Notes: generated by a model not told the origin, from the letters alone. Positions 37,489-47,573 are shown, counted from the stretch's first letter. The stretch: 64,000 nucleotides of DNA from Aestuariibacter sp. (GCA_017794925.1 CP051238.1:4203021-4267020); one strand, 5' to 3'. Program-made: numbers and translations.

Positions 37489-37500
37489 TGAGCGAAATAC
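37472..37500. repeat. 29-base near-perfect palindrome at the sufB promoter
   Basis: Arms 37472-37484 and 37488-37500 match at 12 of 13 positions around a 3-base centre (GTATTTCaCTCAA with TTGAGcGAAATAC). It overlaps the right half of the IscR box and the -35, but its axis differs from that of the box. It may be an additional operator. Confidence 0.5.
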
Positions 37501-37620
37501 CTGTCATAAAGCGAATCCATTGCTTGCGTTATTATTCTGTACGGGCATCTGGGGGCTGGGGATCTTGCACTATTCTCCTTCAAACTGCAAACCTTGACTG
37601 GCCGCCCTACGCCGGAAGTC

Positions 37621-38799
37621 TTACCCGTTGCCAGCTGGCCTTGCTTGCCTCAAACGTGTTACTACATCGATGACCGTTGAAGCGGCAAAATCCATCTCAG
37701 CTTCGGTGGTAAACCGCCCCGCTGAAAAACGAATTCCTGCATGCGCTAGTTCCGCGCTTCGCCCTAATGCAGTTAATACATAAGAGGGCTCCAGACTGGC
37801 AGAGGTGCAGGCCGATCCGGTTGAGATAGCAAGATCGGCTAATCCCATTACCAGGCTTTCACCGTCTACGCCACCAAAACTAATGTTTATGATACCTGGC
37901 GCACGCAGAGTTAAATGGCCATTAAGGGTAACCTCGTCTAACTGGCTGATTCGTTCCCAGAATGCTTCAGTTAACTGACGTAAACGGGCACCTTCTTCCT
38001 CGAGTTTTTGACCCGCAAGTTCACAGGCCGTACCAAAGCCAACAATTTGATGGGTAGGTAACGTGCCGGAGCGCATCCCTCTCTCGTGGCCACCACCATG
38101 CATTTGCTCAGCGAGTAAAGTACGTGGACGGCGACGGACAAATAAGGCGCCGATCCCTTTTGGTCCGTAGCACTTGTGTGCAGAAAACGACATCAGGTCA
38201 ACAGGTAACGCTTGTAAATCGATAGGTATTTTGCCCAGGCTTTGCGCCGCATCCACATGGAATACGATACTGTGTTGACGACACAGGTTGCCGATACCTT
38301 CAATATCCTGCACGACTCCAATTTCGTTATTGACGTGCATCACAGACACCAGGATGGTGTCCTCTCGCAATGCCTTTGTAATCTGCTCTACTGAAACCAG
38401 CCCTTGTGCATCGGGAGTCAAATAGGTTACGTCGAAGCCCTGCTCCGCCAAATAATCACAGGTGTCTAAAATAGCTTTGTGCTCAGTGCTCACCGTAATA
38501 ATGTGATTGCCCTTGCTGCGATACTGCTGCGCCGCACCTTTAAGCGCCAGGTTATCTGATTCGGTTGCGCCGGACGTAAAGACAATCTCCCGCGGATCAC
38601 AGTTAACCAGTTCGGCTATTTGATTACGCGCCACATCTACGGCTTCTTCTGCCTGCCAACCAAACCGGTGAGAGCGAGAAGCCGGGTTACCAAAGGTGCC
38701 GTCCAGGGTCAGACACTTCGCCATTTCACTGGCCACTGCTGGATCAACCGGTGTGGTAGAGGCATAATCTAAATAAATGGGGGTTTTAACCTTGCTCAT
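37621..38799 (-). CDS. iscS: IscS-type cysteine desulfurase without the IscU-docking tail
   Basis: The 392-residue PLP enzyme is a group I desulfurase. The PLP Lys lies in [15 protein letters not shown] near residue 202. The long catalytic loop [15 protein letters not shown] near 327 has the mobile Cys and is nearly identical to that of IscS. The protein stops shortly after [11 protein letters not shown] and lacks about 20 residues that end E. coli IscS, the region known to help dock IscU. No iscU, hscBA or fdx follows; sufB comes next after 270 bases. It is adjacent to iscR. Confidence 0.9.
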   Translation of the reverse strand: MSKVKTPIYLDYASTTPVDPAVASEMAKCLTLDGTFGNPASRSHRFGWQAEEAVDVARNQIAELVNCDPREIVFTSGATESDNLALKGAAQQYRSKGNHIITVSTEHKAILDTCDYLAEQGFDVTYLTPDAQGLVSVEQITKALREDTILVSVMHVNNEIGVVQDIEGIGNLCRQHSIVFHVDAAQSLGKIPIDLQALPVDLMSFSAHKCYGPKGIGALFVRRRPRTLLAEQMHGGGHERGMRSGTLPTHQIVGFGTACELAGQKLEEEGARLRQLTEAFWERISQLDEVTLNGHLTLRAPGIINISFGGVDGESLVMGLADLAISTGSACTSASLEPSYVLTALGRSAELAHAGIRFSAGRFTTEAEMDFAASTVIDVVTRLRQARPAGNG

Positions 38800-39279
38800 T
38801 TACAGTCGAATGCTCACTTGAATTTCTTTATCGAGTACCGAGCGCTGCTTATCCTGTCGACCGGCCACAGCCTGAACATCGCCTTTTGCCATTAATTCGC
38901 CCAGACTAATACTGTCAAGAAAATGCCCGATACGATCACTGAGGTCCTGCCACAAACTGTGTGTTAAACAGCGTTCGCCAGCCTGACAATCGCCCTGCCC
39001 CTGGCATCTGGTAGCGTCAACGGATTCATCAACGGCTCGGATCACTTCACCAATGGCAATATTGAACGCATCGCGCCCGAGTTTGTATCCACCACCGGGA
39101 CCTCGCACACTTTTGACCAAGGTTTCTTTCCTTAGTCTGGAAAACAATTGCTCCAGGTACGACAGCGATATTTCCTGCCTGGCAGAAATATCTGCAAGCG
39201 ACACCGGACCTTGTTGAGAGTGGAGTGCCACGTCCAGCATGGCGGTCACCGCATAGCGGCCTTTGGATGTGAGTTTCAT
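38800..39279 (-). CDS. iscR: Fe-S sensing Rrf2 regulator IscR
   Basis: The 159-residue winged-helix regulator has the three cluster cysteines at residues 92, 98 and 104 and the His at 107, exactly as in E. coli IscR. The recognition region is [15 protein letters not shown], and [13 protein letters not shown] is the wing. With a [2Fe-2S] cluster it should repress promoters carrying type 1 sites. Two such sites abut in front of this gene and one lies before sufB. It is followed directly by the iscS-like gene. Confidence 0.97.
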   Translation of the reverse strand: MKLTSKGRYAVTAMLDVALHSQQGPVSLADISARQEISLSYLEQLFSRLRKETLVKSVRGPGGGYKLGRDAFNIAIGEVIRAVDESVDATRCQGQGDCQAGERCLTHSLWQDLSDRIGHFLDSISLGELMAKGDVQAVAGRQDKQRSVLDKEIQVSIRL

Positions 39280-39309
39280 AGCGGGCAGCGATAGTCTAAC
39301 ATGTGTAAA

Positions 39310-39342
39310 ATTGTTCCATACCCGACTAAAATGGTCAAGTAT
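39310..39342 (-). promoter_or_regulatory. iscR promoter overlapped by a type 1 IscR site
   Basis: On the minus strand, TTGACC (39333-39338) and AACAAT (39310-39315) are 17 bases apart. The 25 bases 39318-39342 match the type 1 IscR consensus at 24 of 25 positions. The box lies 3 bases from the -10 and extends 4 bases past the -35, exactly as at the sufB promoter. The start site would be about 25 bases before iscR, giving feedback repression. Confidence 0.85.
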
Positions 39343-39367
39343 AAAACCTAGTAAATTAGTCAGGTAT
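39343..39367 (-). promoter_or_regulatory. Second, upstream IscR-like site abutting the first
   Basis: On the minus strand, ATACCTGACTAATTTAC begins a 25-base segment that matches the type 1 consensus at about 21 of 25 positions, with the left half near-perfect and the right half degenerate. It follows the stronger site with no spacing, so two dimers would be side by side. Confidence 0.55.
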
Positions 39368-39391
39368 TAGAACACATGATAAGTGTTCGCT

Positions 39392-40216
39392 TTAGATATG
39401 CGGGTCAAATGCGTCGTGCTTTTGCTGTTGTGTTTTCGGTGCAACGGGAGATAAACCAGTGCAAGCGAAGTCTTCTTCTGACATGCCTTCCAGTTTATCG
39501 GTATTGATGTTGCCGCCCAGGGTTTGAATAACCTGGCACAACTCAACGATGCGTTCATCCATGGCATGAATATGCTCGACCATGACCCCCATTGCACTGG
39601 CAACAGGATCCGGATTGTCGGTGGCAACAGCATACGCATCGAAGCCATATTTTGCGGCGATTTCACTGCGCTTGTTCTCACTACCTTCGTTAGGGACAGG
39701 CGCAGATTGCACAATGCGCCCAGGTATACCGACAACAGTGGCTCCAGCCGGCGTATCCTTCACAACCACGGAGTTCGAGCCAATCTTAGCGCCTTCGCCT
39801 ATTTCGATAGGCCCAAGTACTTTTGCCCCCGCACCAACAACCACATTGTTACACAAAGTTGGGTGACGTTTGCCTGCTTTCCAGCTTGTTCCGCCGAGCG
39901 TCACGCCGTGATACAGGGTCACGTCATCACCAATTTCTGCCGTTTCGCCAATGACAACGCCCATACCATGGTCAATAAAAAATCGCTTACCGATAGTTGC
40001 GCCCGGGTGGATTTCTATGCCGGTCAGCCAGCGACTAAACGTCGATAAGGTTCTTGCCAGCCATTTTAATTCCATCTTCCAGAGTTTATGGCTCAGGCGA
40101 TGAAACCAGACTGCGTGTAAGCCCGGGTAGTTAGTCAGGACTTCAAAGGTATTTCTGGCTGCAGGATCCCGATCAAAGACACCGGCAATGTCCTCCTTGA
40201 TTCGCGTGAACATCAC
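39392..40216 (-). CDS. cysE: Serine O-acetyltransferase
   Basis: The 274-residue enzyme makes O-acetylserine, the precursor of cysteine, which the neighbouring desulfurases consume. It has the N-terminal helical region and a left-handed beta-helix of hexapeptide repeats (about residues 70-170). The catalytic [29 protein letters not shown] is near residue 90, followed by [18 protein letters not shown]. The C-terminus, about residues 185-274, is longer than in short SATs. It ends about 25 bases before the IscR sites, and its start overlaps trmJ by 4 bases. Confidence 0.95.
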   Translation of the reverse strand: MMFTRIKEDIAGVFDRDPAARNTFEVLTNYPGLHAVWFHRLSHKLWKMELKWLARTLSTFSRWLTGIEIHPGATIGKRFFIDHGMGVVIGETAEIGDDVTLYHGVTLGGTSWKAGKRHPTLCNNVVVGAGAKVLGPIEIGEGAKIGSNSVVVKDTPAGATVVGIPGRIVQSAPVPNEGSENKRSEIAAKYGFDAYAVATDNPDPVASAMGVMVEHIHAMDERIVELCQVIQTLGGNINTDKLEGMSEEDFACTGLSPVAPKTQQQKHDAFDPHI

Positions 40217-40932
40217 TTATCCTCGCTGGATTTATCAATAGCCGCGAGAATACCGCGAAGAATGTTCAACTCCTGCGCTTCAGGTCTTGCACGGTTAAAC
40301 AATCTGCGTAAGCGGGTCATCACGATACCCGGGTGATTTTCGTTGATAAACTTCACATTACTCAGTGTGGATTCAAGATGCACATAAAAGCGCTCAAGAT
40401 CTTCACTCAGCGGGTATTCTGATTCTTCCTGAGGAATGCGTGTTTTATTCAGATAGGCCATGCGAATTTCATAGCACAGGGTTTGCACAGCAGCAGCCAG
40501 ATTCAGTGAACTGTATTCCGGATTTGCTGGAATACATACGTGGAAATGGCATTGCTGCAGTTCTTCGTTGGTCAAGCCGTTGTTTTCCCGACCGAAAACG
40601 AGGGCTACCGGGTATTGTCCTACTTCAGCAACCAGTTTTTCTCCGCACTCACGCGGCTCAAGCATTGGCCAGCTCAATGTTCTTGAACGGGCCGACGTGC
40701 CAACAACAAGCCCGCAGTCTGCTACAGCTTCACTCAGTGTCTTTACAATTTTCGCATTCGCCAGCACGTCACCCGCACCAGCAGCTAGCGCACTGGCCTG
40801 CCCATCAGGCTCATCTACCGGGTCTACCAAATACAACTGACTTAACCCCATGGTCTTCATTGCCCTTGCCGCCGAGCCAATGTTGCCCGTATGAGACGTG
40901 TTAACCAGGATGATTCTTATCTGTTCAAGCAT
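40213..40932 (-). CDS. trmJ: tRNA (cytidine/uridine-2'-O)-methyltransferase TrmJ
   Basis: This SPOUT-family enzyme methylates position 32 in the tRNA anticodon loop. From ATG 40932 ([26 protein letters not shown]) it has 239 residues, close to the E. coli length; an in-frame extension to 41082 has no family similarity. SAM-knot motifs are [16 protein letters not shown] near residue 115 and [17 protein letters not shown] near 133. It overlaps cysE by 4 bases, the conserved trmJ-cysE-iscR order. Confidence 0.95.
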   Translation of the reverse strand: MLEQIRIILVNTSHTGNIGSAARAMKTMGLSQLYLVDPVDEPDGQASALAAGAGDVLANAKIVKTLSEAVADCGLVVGTSARSRTLSWPMLEPRECGEKLVAEVGQYPVALVFGRENNGLTNEELQQCHFHVCIPANPEYSSLNLAAAVQTLCYEIRMAYLNKTRIPQEESEYPLSEDLERFYVHLESTLSNVKFINENHPGIVMTRLRRLFNRARPEAQELNILRGILAAIDKSSEDK

Positions 40933-41083
40933 GTGTAAATCGTTGTTAGCCGTTAATTGGCCGAGAGTGTAGCACAGCAGTATCGAATTCGCAGCGGTAG
41001 GCTGTCTTCGTTTACCTACCGAGATGACATCAACGCCTGTAACGATTGATGAACTTTCAATCAATTCAATAATGCGAATCACA

Positions 41084-41111
41084 TTGCATTATCAGAAGTA
41101 ACTGGTACACT
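41084..41111 (+). promoter_or_regulatory. suhB promoter
   Basis: TTGCAT (41084-41089) and TACACT (41106-41111) are 16 bases apart and followed by a GCGCGCC discriminator, which suggests growth-rate or stringent control. The start codon is about 43 bases downstream. Confidence 0.7.
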
Positions 41112-41154
41112 GCGCGCCGTTTTCTATTCGATCTTTTACAATTGGTGGTTCCTA

Positions 41155-41934
41155 ATGCATCCGATGCTGAACATTGCGGTGCGCGCAGCGCGCGTGGCTG
41201 GCTCTATTATTGTGCGTGGTTTTGAAAACCGGGCTGAGCTGGTAAAAGAAGTCAAAGGCAGTAACGATTACGTTACTCAAATAGACAAAGAAGCCGAAAT
41301 GGCAATCATTCACAAGATTCAACAATCTTATCCTACCCATAGTTTCCTTGGTGAGGAAAGTGGTGAAGTCGTCGGTGAAGCGCCAGAGTTTCAGTGGATC
41401 ATCGACCCATTGGATGGAACAACCAATTTCATTAAAGGCATTCCGCATTTTGCGGTATCAATTGCCCTTCTCCATAAAGGCCGCCTGGATCAGGCTGTCG
41501 TTTTCGACCCCATTCGCGGCGAACTCTTCACGGCATCCCGTGGTCAGGGCGCACAGTTAAACGGCTATCGAATTCGCACAAGTAAGCCTCGCGATTTAGC
41601 AGAAACCGTACTCGCAACTGGCCTGCCGTTTAAAAACAAAAGCCAGTACGCTGATTTCGCACTGCGTTTAAACAAAATTTTCCACGACTGTGGCGACATT
41701 CGTCGTGCTGGAAGTGCTGCACTTGATTTAGCTTATGTGGCAGCTGGTCGCCACGACGGTTACTGGGAACGCGGCATTAAGCCTTGGGATATTGCAGCCG
41801 GTGAGTTACTTGTTCGCGAATCTGGCGGCCTGGTAACCGATTTCTCTGGTGGTAACGATCCACTTTACAAAGGCGAGATTGTTGCGGGTAGCGTTAAAGT
41901 CGTTCAAGGCTTAGTAAAACATCTGAAAGCCTAA
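41155..41934 (+). CDS. suhB: Inositol-1-monophosphatase family protein SuhB
   Basis: The 259-residue Mg-dependent phosphatase has the metal-site motifs GEESGEV near residue 65, IDPLDGTTNFIKGIPHF near 84 and WDIAAGELLVRESGG near 213. In E. coli, SuhB is mainly a subunit of the rRNA transcription antitermination complex that binds NusA and RNA polymerase; that role is likely here too. It is divergent from trmJ and has its own terminator. Confidence 0.96.
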   Translation: MHPMLNIAVRAARVAGSIIVRGFENRAELVKEVKGSNDYVTQIDKEAEMAIIHKIQQSYPTHSFLGEESGEVVGEAPEFQWIIDPLDGTTNFIKGIPHFAVSIALLHKGRLDQAVVFDPIRGELFTASRGQGAQLNGYRIRTSKPRDLAETVLATGLPFKNKSQYADFALRLNKIFHDCGDIRRAGSAALDLAYVAAGRHDGYWERGIKPWDIAAGELLVRESGGLVTDFSGGNDPLYKGEIVAGSVKVVQGLVKHLKA

Positions 41935-41960
41935 TCGGGCATTACTGTAAAGCTAAAATT

Positions 41961-41988
41961 AAAAAGCCTCCGACTCGGAGGCTTTTTT
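41961..41988. terminator. Bidirectional terminator between suhB and galU
   Basis: AAAAAGCCTCCG (41961-41972) and CGGAGGCTTTTTT (41976-41988) pair around a 3-base loop. With T runs on both strands it should end both suhB and the leftward galU transcript. Confidence 0.95.
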
Positions 41989-42003
41989 CGTTAATGGATT
42001 CGA

Positions 42004-42897
42004 TTAACCATTTAATGATGCAAGGTATTCTTTAAATTCTGCACCTAGTGAAGGGTGACGCAGGGCATATTCAACATTCGCTTTCATATAGCCCAGCTTG
42101 CTACCGCAGTCATGGCTCTTACCTTTCATATAGTAAGCATCAACCTGCTCGACCTTCATCAGTGAAGAAATAGCGTCCGTCAGCTGAATTTCGCCGCCTG
42201 CACCAGGAGGGGTGAACTCAAGCAGTGACCAGATTTCCTGGGACAATACGTAACGGCCTACAACAGCAAGGTCTGATGGCGCTTCTTCCAAAGGTGGCTT
42301 TTCTACCATGTCATAAATCTTGGCGGATTCACCTGGTTTAATGGTTGCCCCTTCAAGATCAACGATACCGAATTTAGAAATGCTTTCCTGAGGCACTTGC
42401 TCAACCATAACCTGACTAACGCGACTGGTGTTAAATCGGGATACCATTTCGGCAAGGTTGTCTTTTTTAGGGTTGCTGGTGTACTCATCGATGATAACAT
42501 CTGGCAGTACCACTGCAAAAGGATCATCACCCACCATTGGATGCGCACACATAATTGCATGACCCAATCCTTTAGCAGCGCCCTGACGAACGTGCATAAT
42601 GGTGACATCCTTCGGGCAAATAGACTGCACTTCTTCCAGTAACTGACGTTTTACACGTTGCTCAAGGGTTGTTTCTAGCTCGAACGACGTGTCAAAGTGG
42701 TTTTCGATACTATTTTTACTGGCGTGAGTCACCAGAATAATTTCTTTCAAACCCGCCTGTACGCATTCACTGACCACGTACTGAATTAGAGGTTTGTCTA
42801 CCACAGGCAACATTTCTTTCGGGATGGCCTTGGTGGCGGGCAACATACGTGTACCCAACCCTGCTACAGGTATGACGGCTTTTTTTACCTGACTCAT
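42004..42897 (-). CDS. galU: UTP-glucose-1-phosphate uridylyltransferase
   Basis: The 297-residue enzyme makes UDP-glucose. The nucleotide-binding start [26 protein letters not shown] and the internal [11 protein letters not shown] motif near residue 130 are typical. It overlaps ugd by 4 bases, so the UDP-glucose product is probably channelled at expression level to UDP-glucuronate. It also supplies GalE, encoded 11 kb away. Confidence 0.97.
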   Translation of the reverse strand: MSQVKKAVIPVAGLGTRMLPATKAIPKEMLPVVDKPLIQYVVSECVQAGLKEIILVTHASKNSIENHFDTSFELETTLEQRVKRQLLEEVQSICPKDVTIMHVRQGAAKGLGHAIMCAHPMVGDDPFAVVLPDVIIDEYTSNPKKDNLAEMVSRFNTSRVSQVMVEQVPQESISKFGIVDLEGATIKPGESAKIYDMVEKPPLEEAPSDLAVVGRYVLSQEIWSLLEFTPPGAGGEIQLTDAISSLMKVEQVDAYYMKGKSHDCGSKLGYMKANVEYALRHPSLGAEFKEYLASLNG

Positions 42898-44240
42898 AAT
42901 TTTTGTCCTTTTATTGAAAGTCCTCGACCTATCGCATAGTAATGCAATCCGTATTCCGACATTATTTTCGGATCATATAAATTACGACCATCGAAAATAA
43001 GGGGTAGCGATAGTTTTTCTTTAATTAAATCAAAATCAGGGGCACGGAAGGATTGCCACTCAGTACATACCACCAGGAAATCTGCACCATCCAAAGCGGC
43101 TTCCTTGGTGCCAGTGAGCTTAAGGTCTGAACGACTGCCGTAAATACGTTGCGTTTCTTCCATGGCTTCAGGGTCGTAGGCTTGTACAATGGCCCCTTTT
43201 TCCCACAGTAATTCCATCAATACACGACTGGAGGCCTCACGCATATCATCGGTATTTGGTTTGAATGACAGGCCCCAAAGCGCAACCGTTTTACCCGCTA
43301 CATCCCCGTCGAAATGGTTCATGATATATTCGAACAACTTTTCTTTCTGTGAGTAGTTCACCGCTTCCACTGACTCTAAAATTTTTGCTTCGTAACCGAC
43401 CTGGTTTGCACTACGAATGAGCGCTTGCACATCTTTGGGGAAACAAGAACCGCCATAACCACACCCAGGATAGATAAACTGGTAACCAATACGAGGGTCA
43501 GAACCAATACCACGACGCACGTTTTCGATATCTGCGCCAAAGTGCTCAGCCAAGTTTGCCATTTCGTTCATGAAGCTGATTTTGGTCGCTAACATACAGT
43601 TTGCTGCATATTTTGTTAACTCAGCAGAACGAATGTCCATGGTAATGACTTTATCGTGGTTACGGTTAAACGGTGCGTATAATTCACGTAGTTTCTTTTC
43701 AGCTTTTTCGCTATCCGTACCAAGTACAATCCGGTCAGGTCGCATGCAGTCATTGACTGCGGCCCCTTCCTTCAAGAACTCAGGATTAGATACCACGTCG
43801 AATGTAGTGGATTTACTCAGCTCGGCAAGCGTATCAGTGACTTTCGCTTTGACTTTGTCAGCAGTCCCTACCGGAACCGTCGATTTATTAATAATGATCT
43901 TGTGGTTTTGCATGTGGGTAGCGATGGTGCCGGCTACGGCGAGGACATATTTAAGGTCCGCAGAGCCGTCTTCATCGGGAGGCGTACCTACTGCGATAAA
44001 AATCAATTCACCGTGCTCTACGCCGCGCTTTGCATCAGTCGTAAAATCAACCCGACCACCTTCATAGTTACTGGTTACAAGGGGAGTGAGGCCTGGCTCG
44101 TAAATAGGAATGATTCCTTTCTTCAGGTTGTCAACCTTGTTCTGATCAACATCCACACAGACTACATCGTGGCCAACTTCCGCAAGCACTGCCGCTTGCA
44201 CAAGACCAACATAACCAATTCCAAATACTGTTACCTTCAC
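42894..44240 (-). CDS. ugd: UDP-glucose 6-dehydrogenase
   Basis: The 448-residue enzyme oxidises UDP-glucose to UDP-glucuronate with NAD. The N-terminal dinucleotide fold [20 protein letters not shown], the catalytic Cys in [16 protein letters not shown] near residue 268 and the C-terminal domain with [16 protein letters not shown] are present. UDP-glucuronate is a common building block of acidic capsules, in keeping with the export genes at 48-52 kb. Confidence 0.97.
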   Translation of the reverse strand: MKVTVFGIGYVGLVQAAVLAEVGHDVVCVDVDQNKVDNLKKGIIPIYEPGLTPLVTSNYEGGRVDFTTDAKRGVEHGELIFIAVGTPPDEDGSADLKYVLAVAGTIATHMQNHKIIINKSTVPVGTADKVKAKVTDTLAELSKSTTFDVVSNPEFLKEGAAVNDCMRPDRIVLGTDSEKAEKKLRELYAPFNRNHDKVITMDIRSAELTKYAANCMLATKISFMNEMANLAEHFGADIENVRRGIGSDPRIGYQFIYPGCGYGGSCFPKDVQALIRSANQVGYEAKILESVEAVNYSQKEKLFEYIMNHFDGDVAGKTVALWGLSFKPNTDDMREASSRVLMELLWEKGAIVQAYDPEAMEETQRIYGSRSDLKLTGTKEAALDGADFLVVCTEWQSFRAPDFDLIKEKLSLPLIFDGRNLYDPKIMSEYGLHYYAIGRGLSIKGQKL

Positions 44241-44370
44241 TTGCTCATTTCCTTAATTGTCTCATCGCAGGTATTCAACACGCGATATCCCGATAATTTA
44301 CTCTGGTTTCATTAAAGCATCATGACGAAACGGGCTCAACTGAAAGTTTTAAGCTCACTTCATCATCGGA

Positions 44371-45228
44371 CTACTTTAAAGGACCGGTCACACGCCGAAG
44401 CCCATCCCTGATACCACGCCACATGAATTCCCCTCTGTCCTTGCCGTTATCCAAGCAAAAACGATTAACCAGCCAACGACACGGTAATGCCATGATATTT
44501 CTAAATTTCCAGTAGAGTGGAACATAACTTCTTGGCAAGAGTAGTAATACATTCCTGAACTGATAATACAAACGAACAGGCTGTCCCACTTTAAAACTGA
44601 CGCCAAGAATATTCTTCCTAGCATCACCTTGTTTGTGAACCATTTTCAAGTTGCTGTCAATCATGACTTCATAGCCATGCATTCTTGCCCGCCAACACCA
44701 CTCATGGTCAACGCCATCAATAAATAAAGCCGATTCCTTAAACCCTACTTCATCCAGGCAGTCCAGGCTTAACACCATGCCGGAAGCGATTATCTGTTTG
44801 GTGGAGTAATAACCTTGGGTCATTACTTTTGGTTTTTGGATGGCAGGTACTACTGCTTTGTTATCAAACTCACTCACAATTGCAGGCCCAATAGCAGCCA
44901 GTTTTTTTGTAATCGTCTTTGCTCGTTTAATACTACCTTGTAAACCCGTAAGTAGTGTTGCAGAAAGCAGACTATCCTGATCGAGCAACAGAACGTATTC
45001 CCGCCCTTCAGCTGTTGCTTCGCGTAACCCAATATTTTGTGCTTCCGCTATACCTTCGTTGTCAGGGCAATGTGTGTAACTAACATAGTCTGGTAACCAA
45101 CAGGCATGGGATTCAGGCGAATTATCAATGACAATGGTGCCCCACCCCGTTTCACGCAAGAGGGAAATGTTATCCAGTAATCGGGATTTGTCCGGGTGAT
45201 AGAGAATAATAACGCAGGAAAACATCAA
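44371..45228 (-). CDS. Family 2 glycosyltransferase, rhamnosyltransferase-like
   Basis: The 285-residue GT-A enzyme begins CVIILYHPDKSRLLDNISLL. The donor-binding DxD-type motif is LLLDQDSLL near residue 84, and the acceptor region includes IDGVDHEWCWRARMHGYEV near residue 170. This layout is typical of RfbF/WbbL-like rhamnosyltransferases. It lacks membrane helices. It overlaps the next upstream glycosyltransferase gene by 4 bases. Donor and linkage are not determined by sequence. Confidence 0.85.
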   Translation of the reverse strand: MMFSCVIILYHPDKSRLLDNISLLRETGWGTIVIDNSPESHACWLPDYVSYTHCPDNEGIAEAQNIGLREATAEGREYVLLLDQDSLLSATLLTGLQGSIKRAKTITKKLAAIGPAIVSEFDNKAVVPAIQKPKVMTQGYYSTKQIIASGMVLSLDCLDEVGFKESALFIDGVDHEWCWRARMHGYEVMIDSNLKMVHKQGDARKNILGVSFKVGQPVRLYYQFRNVLLLLPRSYVPLYWKFRNIMALPCRWLVNRFCLDNGKDRGEFMWRGIRDGLRRVTGPLK

Positions 45229-46112
45229 TGCTTAATAAATTTTTCTAAGTAGTGGCGATCAAGCTTGTAGGCAAGTTTTACAATACTTGCAGGCATCAAC
45301 CTTAGAATTAATACTGAAACCGCATAGAACAGGTTATACACCGACATTCGCTTTAACTTACGTAGCGCTCTAAACCTGGCTCGAAACTCGTTAAACGACT
45401 TAACAAAGCCACGGCGTTTATAAAAATCACCAACTCGTCTGAACTTCAACAACTTATCTTTCAGATTACAAAAAATATAGCCATGAGACGCAAGCTCAAT
45501 CCAAAGCAAGTAATCTTCGACAAATCGCAAACTATCGTCATACCGGTGCCCGTCATTAAACACCTTATATCGAATGCAAACCGTAGGATGGTTGACAGCA
45601 CATCGGCGAGGCAGAAGTCGCGTAATTTGTTTGTTAGCCAGCGGCATTACCCGTGAACCTACTTTTTTGTCGACTTCATTTATCTCGGTGAGTCCCGTAC
45701 CAAGAATTGAAACATGCGCGTGTTTTTCCAGATAAGTCACTTGCTTTTCGAATCTGTCAGGCTCAGATATGTCATCGGCGTCCATCCTAAAAAAGTAGGA
45801 TGGCTGGAGCGATAGTGACCAATCAATAGCAAAATTCATGCAGGTAGCAAGACCACAATTTTCTTTGCCTTCTACAACGACTAATCGATCGTCATCATCT
45901 GCATGCCGCATAATTACTGACATCAGTGTTTCGGGAATAGCCCCATCAATGACGATGACATAAAGATAGTCTGAATAAGACTGTTGACGAATACTTTCTA
46001 TTGAATGGTCAAGCCAATGTGGGTTATCGCGGCAGTAAACCCCCATTGCCACAATTGATTCAACACGGTGAACCTGGTAGCGACTATGCTTGATGGAAAA
46101 ATTTGGGGTCAA
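45225..46112 (-). CDS. Family 2 glycosyltransferase
   Basis: The 295-residue GT-A enzyme has VAMGVYCRDNPHWLDHSIESI, then the DxD region FFRMDADDISEPDRFEKQV near residue 113 and a catalytic-base region FVEDYLLWIELASHG near 200. The C-terminal hydrophobic stretch (about 262-278) may touch the membrane. It seems to start at TTG and lacks a strong ribosome binding site; a GTG or ATG a few residues on is possible. It is presumably involved in the same surface glycan as its neighbours. Confidence 0.82.
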   Translation of the reverse strand: MTPNFSIKHSRYQVHRVESIVAMGVYCRDNPHWLDHSIESIRQQSYSDYLYVIVIDGAIPETLMSVIMRHADDDDRLVVVEGKENCGLATCMNFAIDWSLSLQPSYFFRMDADDISEPDRFEKQVTYLEKHAHVSILGTGLTEINEVDKKVGSRVMPLANKQITRLLPRRCAVNHPTVCIRYKVFNDGHRYDDSLRFVEDYLLWIELASHGYIFCNLKDKLLKFRRVGDFYKRRGFVKSFNEFRARFRALRKLKRMSVYNLFYAVSVLILRLMPASIVKLAYKLDRHYLEKFIKH

Positions 46113-46160
46113 TGGTTTGTCCGCGATGAATTACTGGCGAAGAGTGTAACGAAAAACAGT

Positions 46161-46180
46161 ACTAGTTTGCACTAGTTTGA
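46161..46180. repeat. Short tandem repeat, 2 x 10 bases
   Basis: ACTAGTTTGC is followed at once by ACTAGTTTGA in the 73-base gap between the WecA-like gene and the glycosyltransferase gene. It may be incidental. Confidence 0.6.
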
Positions 46181-46185
46181 AGCAT

Positions 46186-47262
46186 TTATTTCCCCAAAAA
46201 CAAACGCTTTGTATCTCTAACCACCCGAATTATCTTCCAAATGTTCATTATAGCAGCAGTGTAAACGACCAATAGCGCCATAAAAGACCAGAACATAACG
46301 TAGTCAGGGACCTGATATACTTCACCTAAAATACCAACCACACAATAGCAGGCACCGAGGCATAATATTGCAACCAACGAACGACGTGAATTGAGGCCTG
46401 CCCTCATAAAAATATTGTGCAAATGCTTGCGATCAGGACGCAGTACTGACTGGCCCTTCCTGGCTCGCCGGAACATGATTGCAGCCATATCCATAAGAGG
46501 CAACCCAATTAACCACACCCCGGTTATCGGACGCAGAGACGCCGCGGCTCCCTGTGTATGGTCAACCAACAACCATACAATGGTAAGACCCACGAACATG
46601 CTGCCCGCATCACCCATAAATATTTTATTGCCTTTGAAGCCTTTAAGACTCAAATTAAATGCTAGGAAAGGTACAATAGCGGCGATGATAACTAACGGTT
46701 CCATAATTGCCGCGCCGTTACCCGAAATCAGTAATAACGACACAACACTGGCAAGCACTATCAGACTCATGCCTCCGGCAAGACCGTCAATACCATCTAT
46801 CATGTTTATGGCGTTTATGACGCCAACGACACAAATCAATGTAAAGAAGTAACCACCCAGCCCAAGGTATACCGAACCAAATCCGAATATATCACCGAGG
46901 GAAGTAATGTAATTTTGCGCACTCCAAGCCATAATTGAAGCCACGCCAAACTGACACATCAAGCGACCTTTCGCGCTCAAATCGAACCTGTCGTCAAGCA
47001 TGCCCAGAAGTACTATAAAAGCAGAGGCGGTGAAAAAGAGAGGATTGTTTTTCATCCACACATCGGTCATGACGCTCGCAACAAGCACAGCGACAAAAAT
47101 AGCAACCCCCCCCGTTAGCGGCACAATTCCGCTGTGGCGCTTGCGGTAAGACGGCTGATCAACCAAGCCAAATTGATGTGCAAGGGGCGTCATCACCACC
47201 AACAAAATCAGGGCGACAAAAAAAGCCGTAAATAACGGAATGAACTGAAGATACGTCAACAT
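46186..47262 (-). CDS. WecA-like undecaprenyl-phosphate GlcNAc-1-phosphate transferase
   Basis: This polytopic membrane enzyme (358 residues from ATG 47262; a GTG at 47292 would add ten) starts glycan synthesis on undecaprenyl phosphate. It has about ten helices and the family motifs: KRHSGIVPLTGG near residue 40, the Mg-binding NMIDGIDGLAGG near 155, GNKIFMGDAGSMFVG near 213 and the cytoplasmic DRKHLHNIFMRAG near 275. WecA is the closest group by motif, but the sugar is not proven. It is divergent from the export genes. Confidence 0.88.
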   Translation of the reverse strand: MLTYLQFIPLFTAFFVALILLVVMTPLAHQFGLVDQPSYRKRHSGIVPLTGGVAIFVAVLVASVMTDVWMKNNPLFFTASAFIVLLGMLDDRFDLSAKGRLMCQFGVASIMAWSAQNYITSLGDIFGFGSVYLGLGGYFFTLICVVGVINAINMIDGIDGLAGGMSLIVLASVVSLLLISGNGAAIMEPLVIIAAIVPFLAFNLSLKGFKGNKIFMGDAGSMFVGLTIVWLLVDHTQGAAASLRPITGVWLIGLPLMDMAAIMFRRARKGQSVLRPDRKHLHNIFMRAGLNSRRSLVAILCLGACYCVVGILGEVYQVPDYVMFWSFMALLVVYTAAIMNIWKIIRVVRDTKRLFLGK

Positions 47263-47573
47263 TCGATCACAGTCTCCACTGTTTCCCAGCACATAAACCC
47301 GTCACACTATCTACCCTGTAAAAAGGACAATCCATTAACCCACCAACTCCATTGAGATTTCTGACGAACAAATTATGTTTCGTGGAGAGATATCTGAAAA
47401 CTCGTCCTATAATAGTAAACATTAGTATAACTGACTACCCCTGTTCGAAAATTTAAGTCTGATTGGCGCTTTTTTACACGCTTGAGCGCGATTTCACTCA
47501 CATCTCCTATAACAAATCAAACTTTACATGTGTTTTATTACGTTTATGGTATTCTTAGCGTTTCTTTAAACGG
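47263..47573. other. Divergent intergenic region of the polysaccharide locus
   Basis: This AT-rich stretch separates the leftward WecA-like gene from the rightward export genes and must hold promoters for both. I find no RfaH ops element (GGCGGTAGC) and no terminator. TTTACA at 47522-47527 could be a -35 for the rightward operon, but its -10 is unclear. Confidence 0.5.

Noticed and set aside
47400-47570. Possible JUMPstart/ops element in front of the polysaccharide export genes
   Set aside because: No GGCGGTAGC-like core is present on either strand of the gap.
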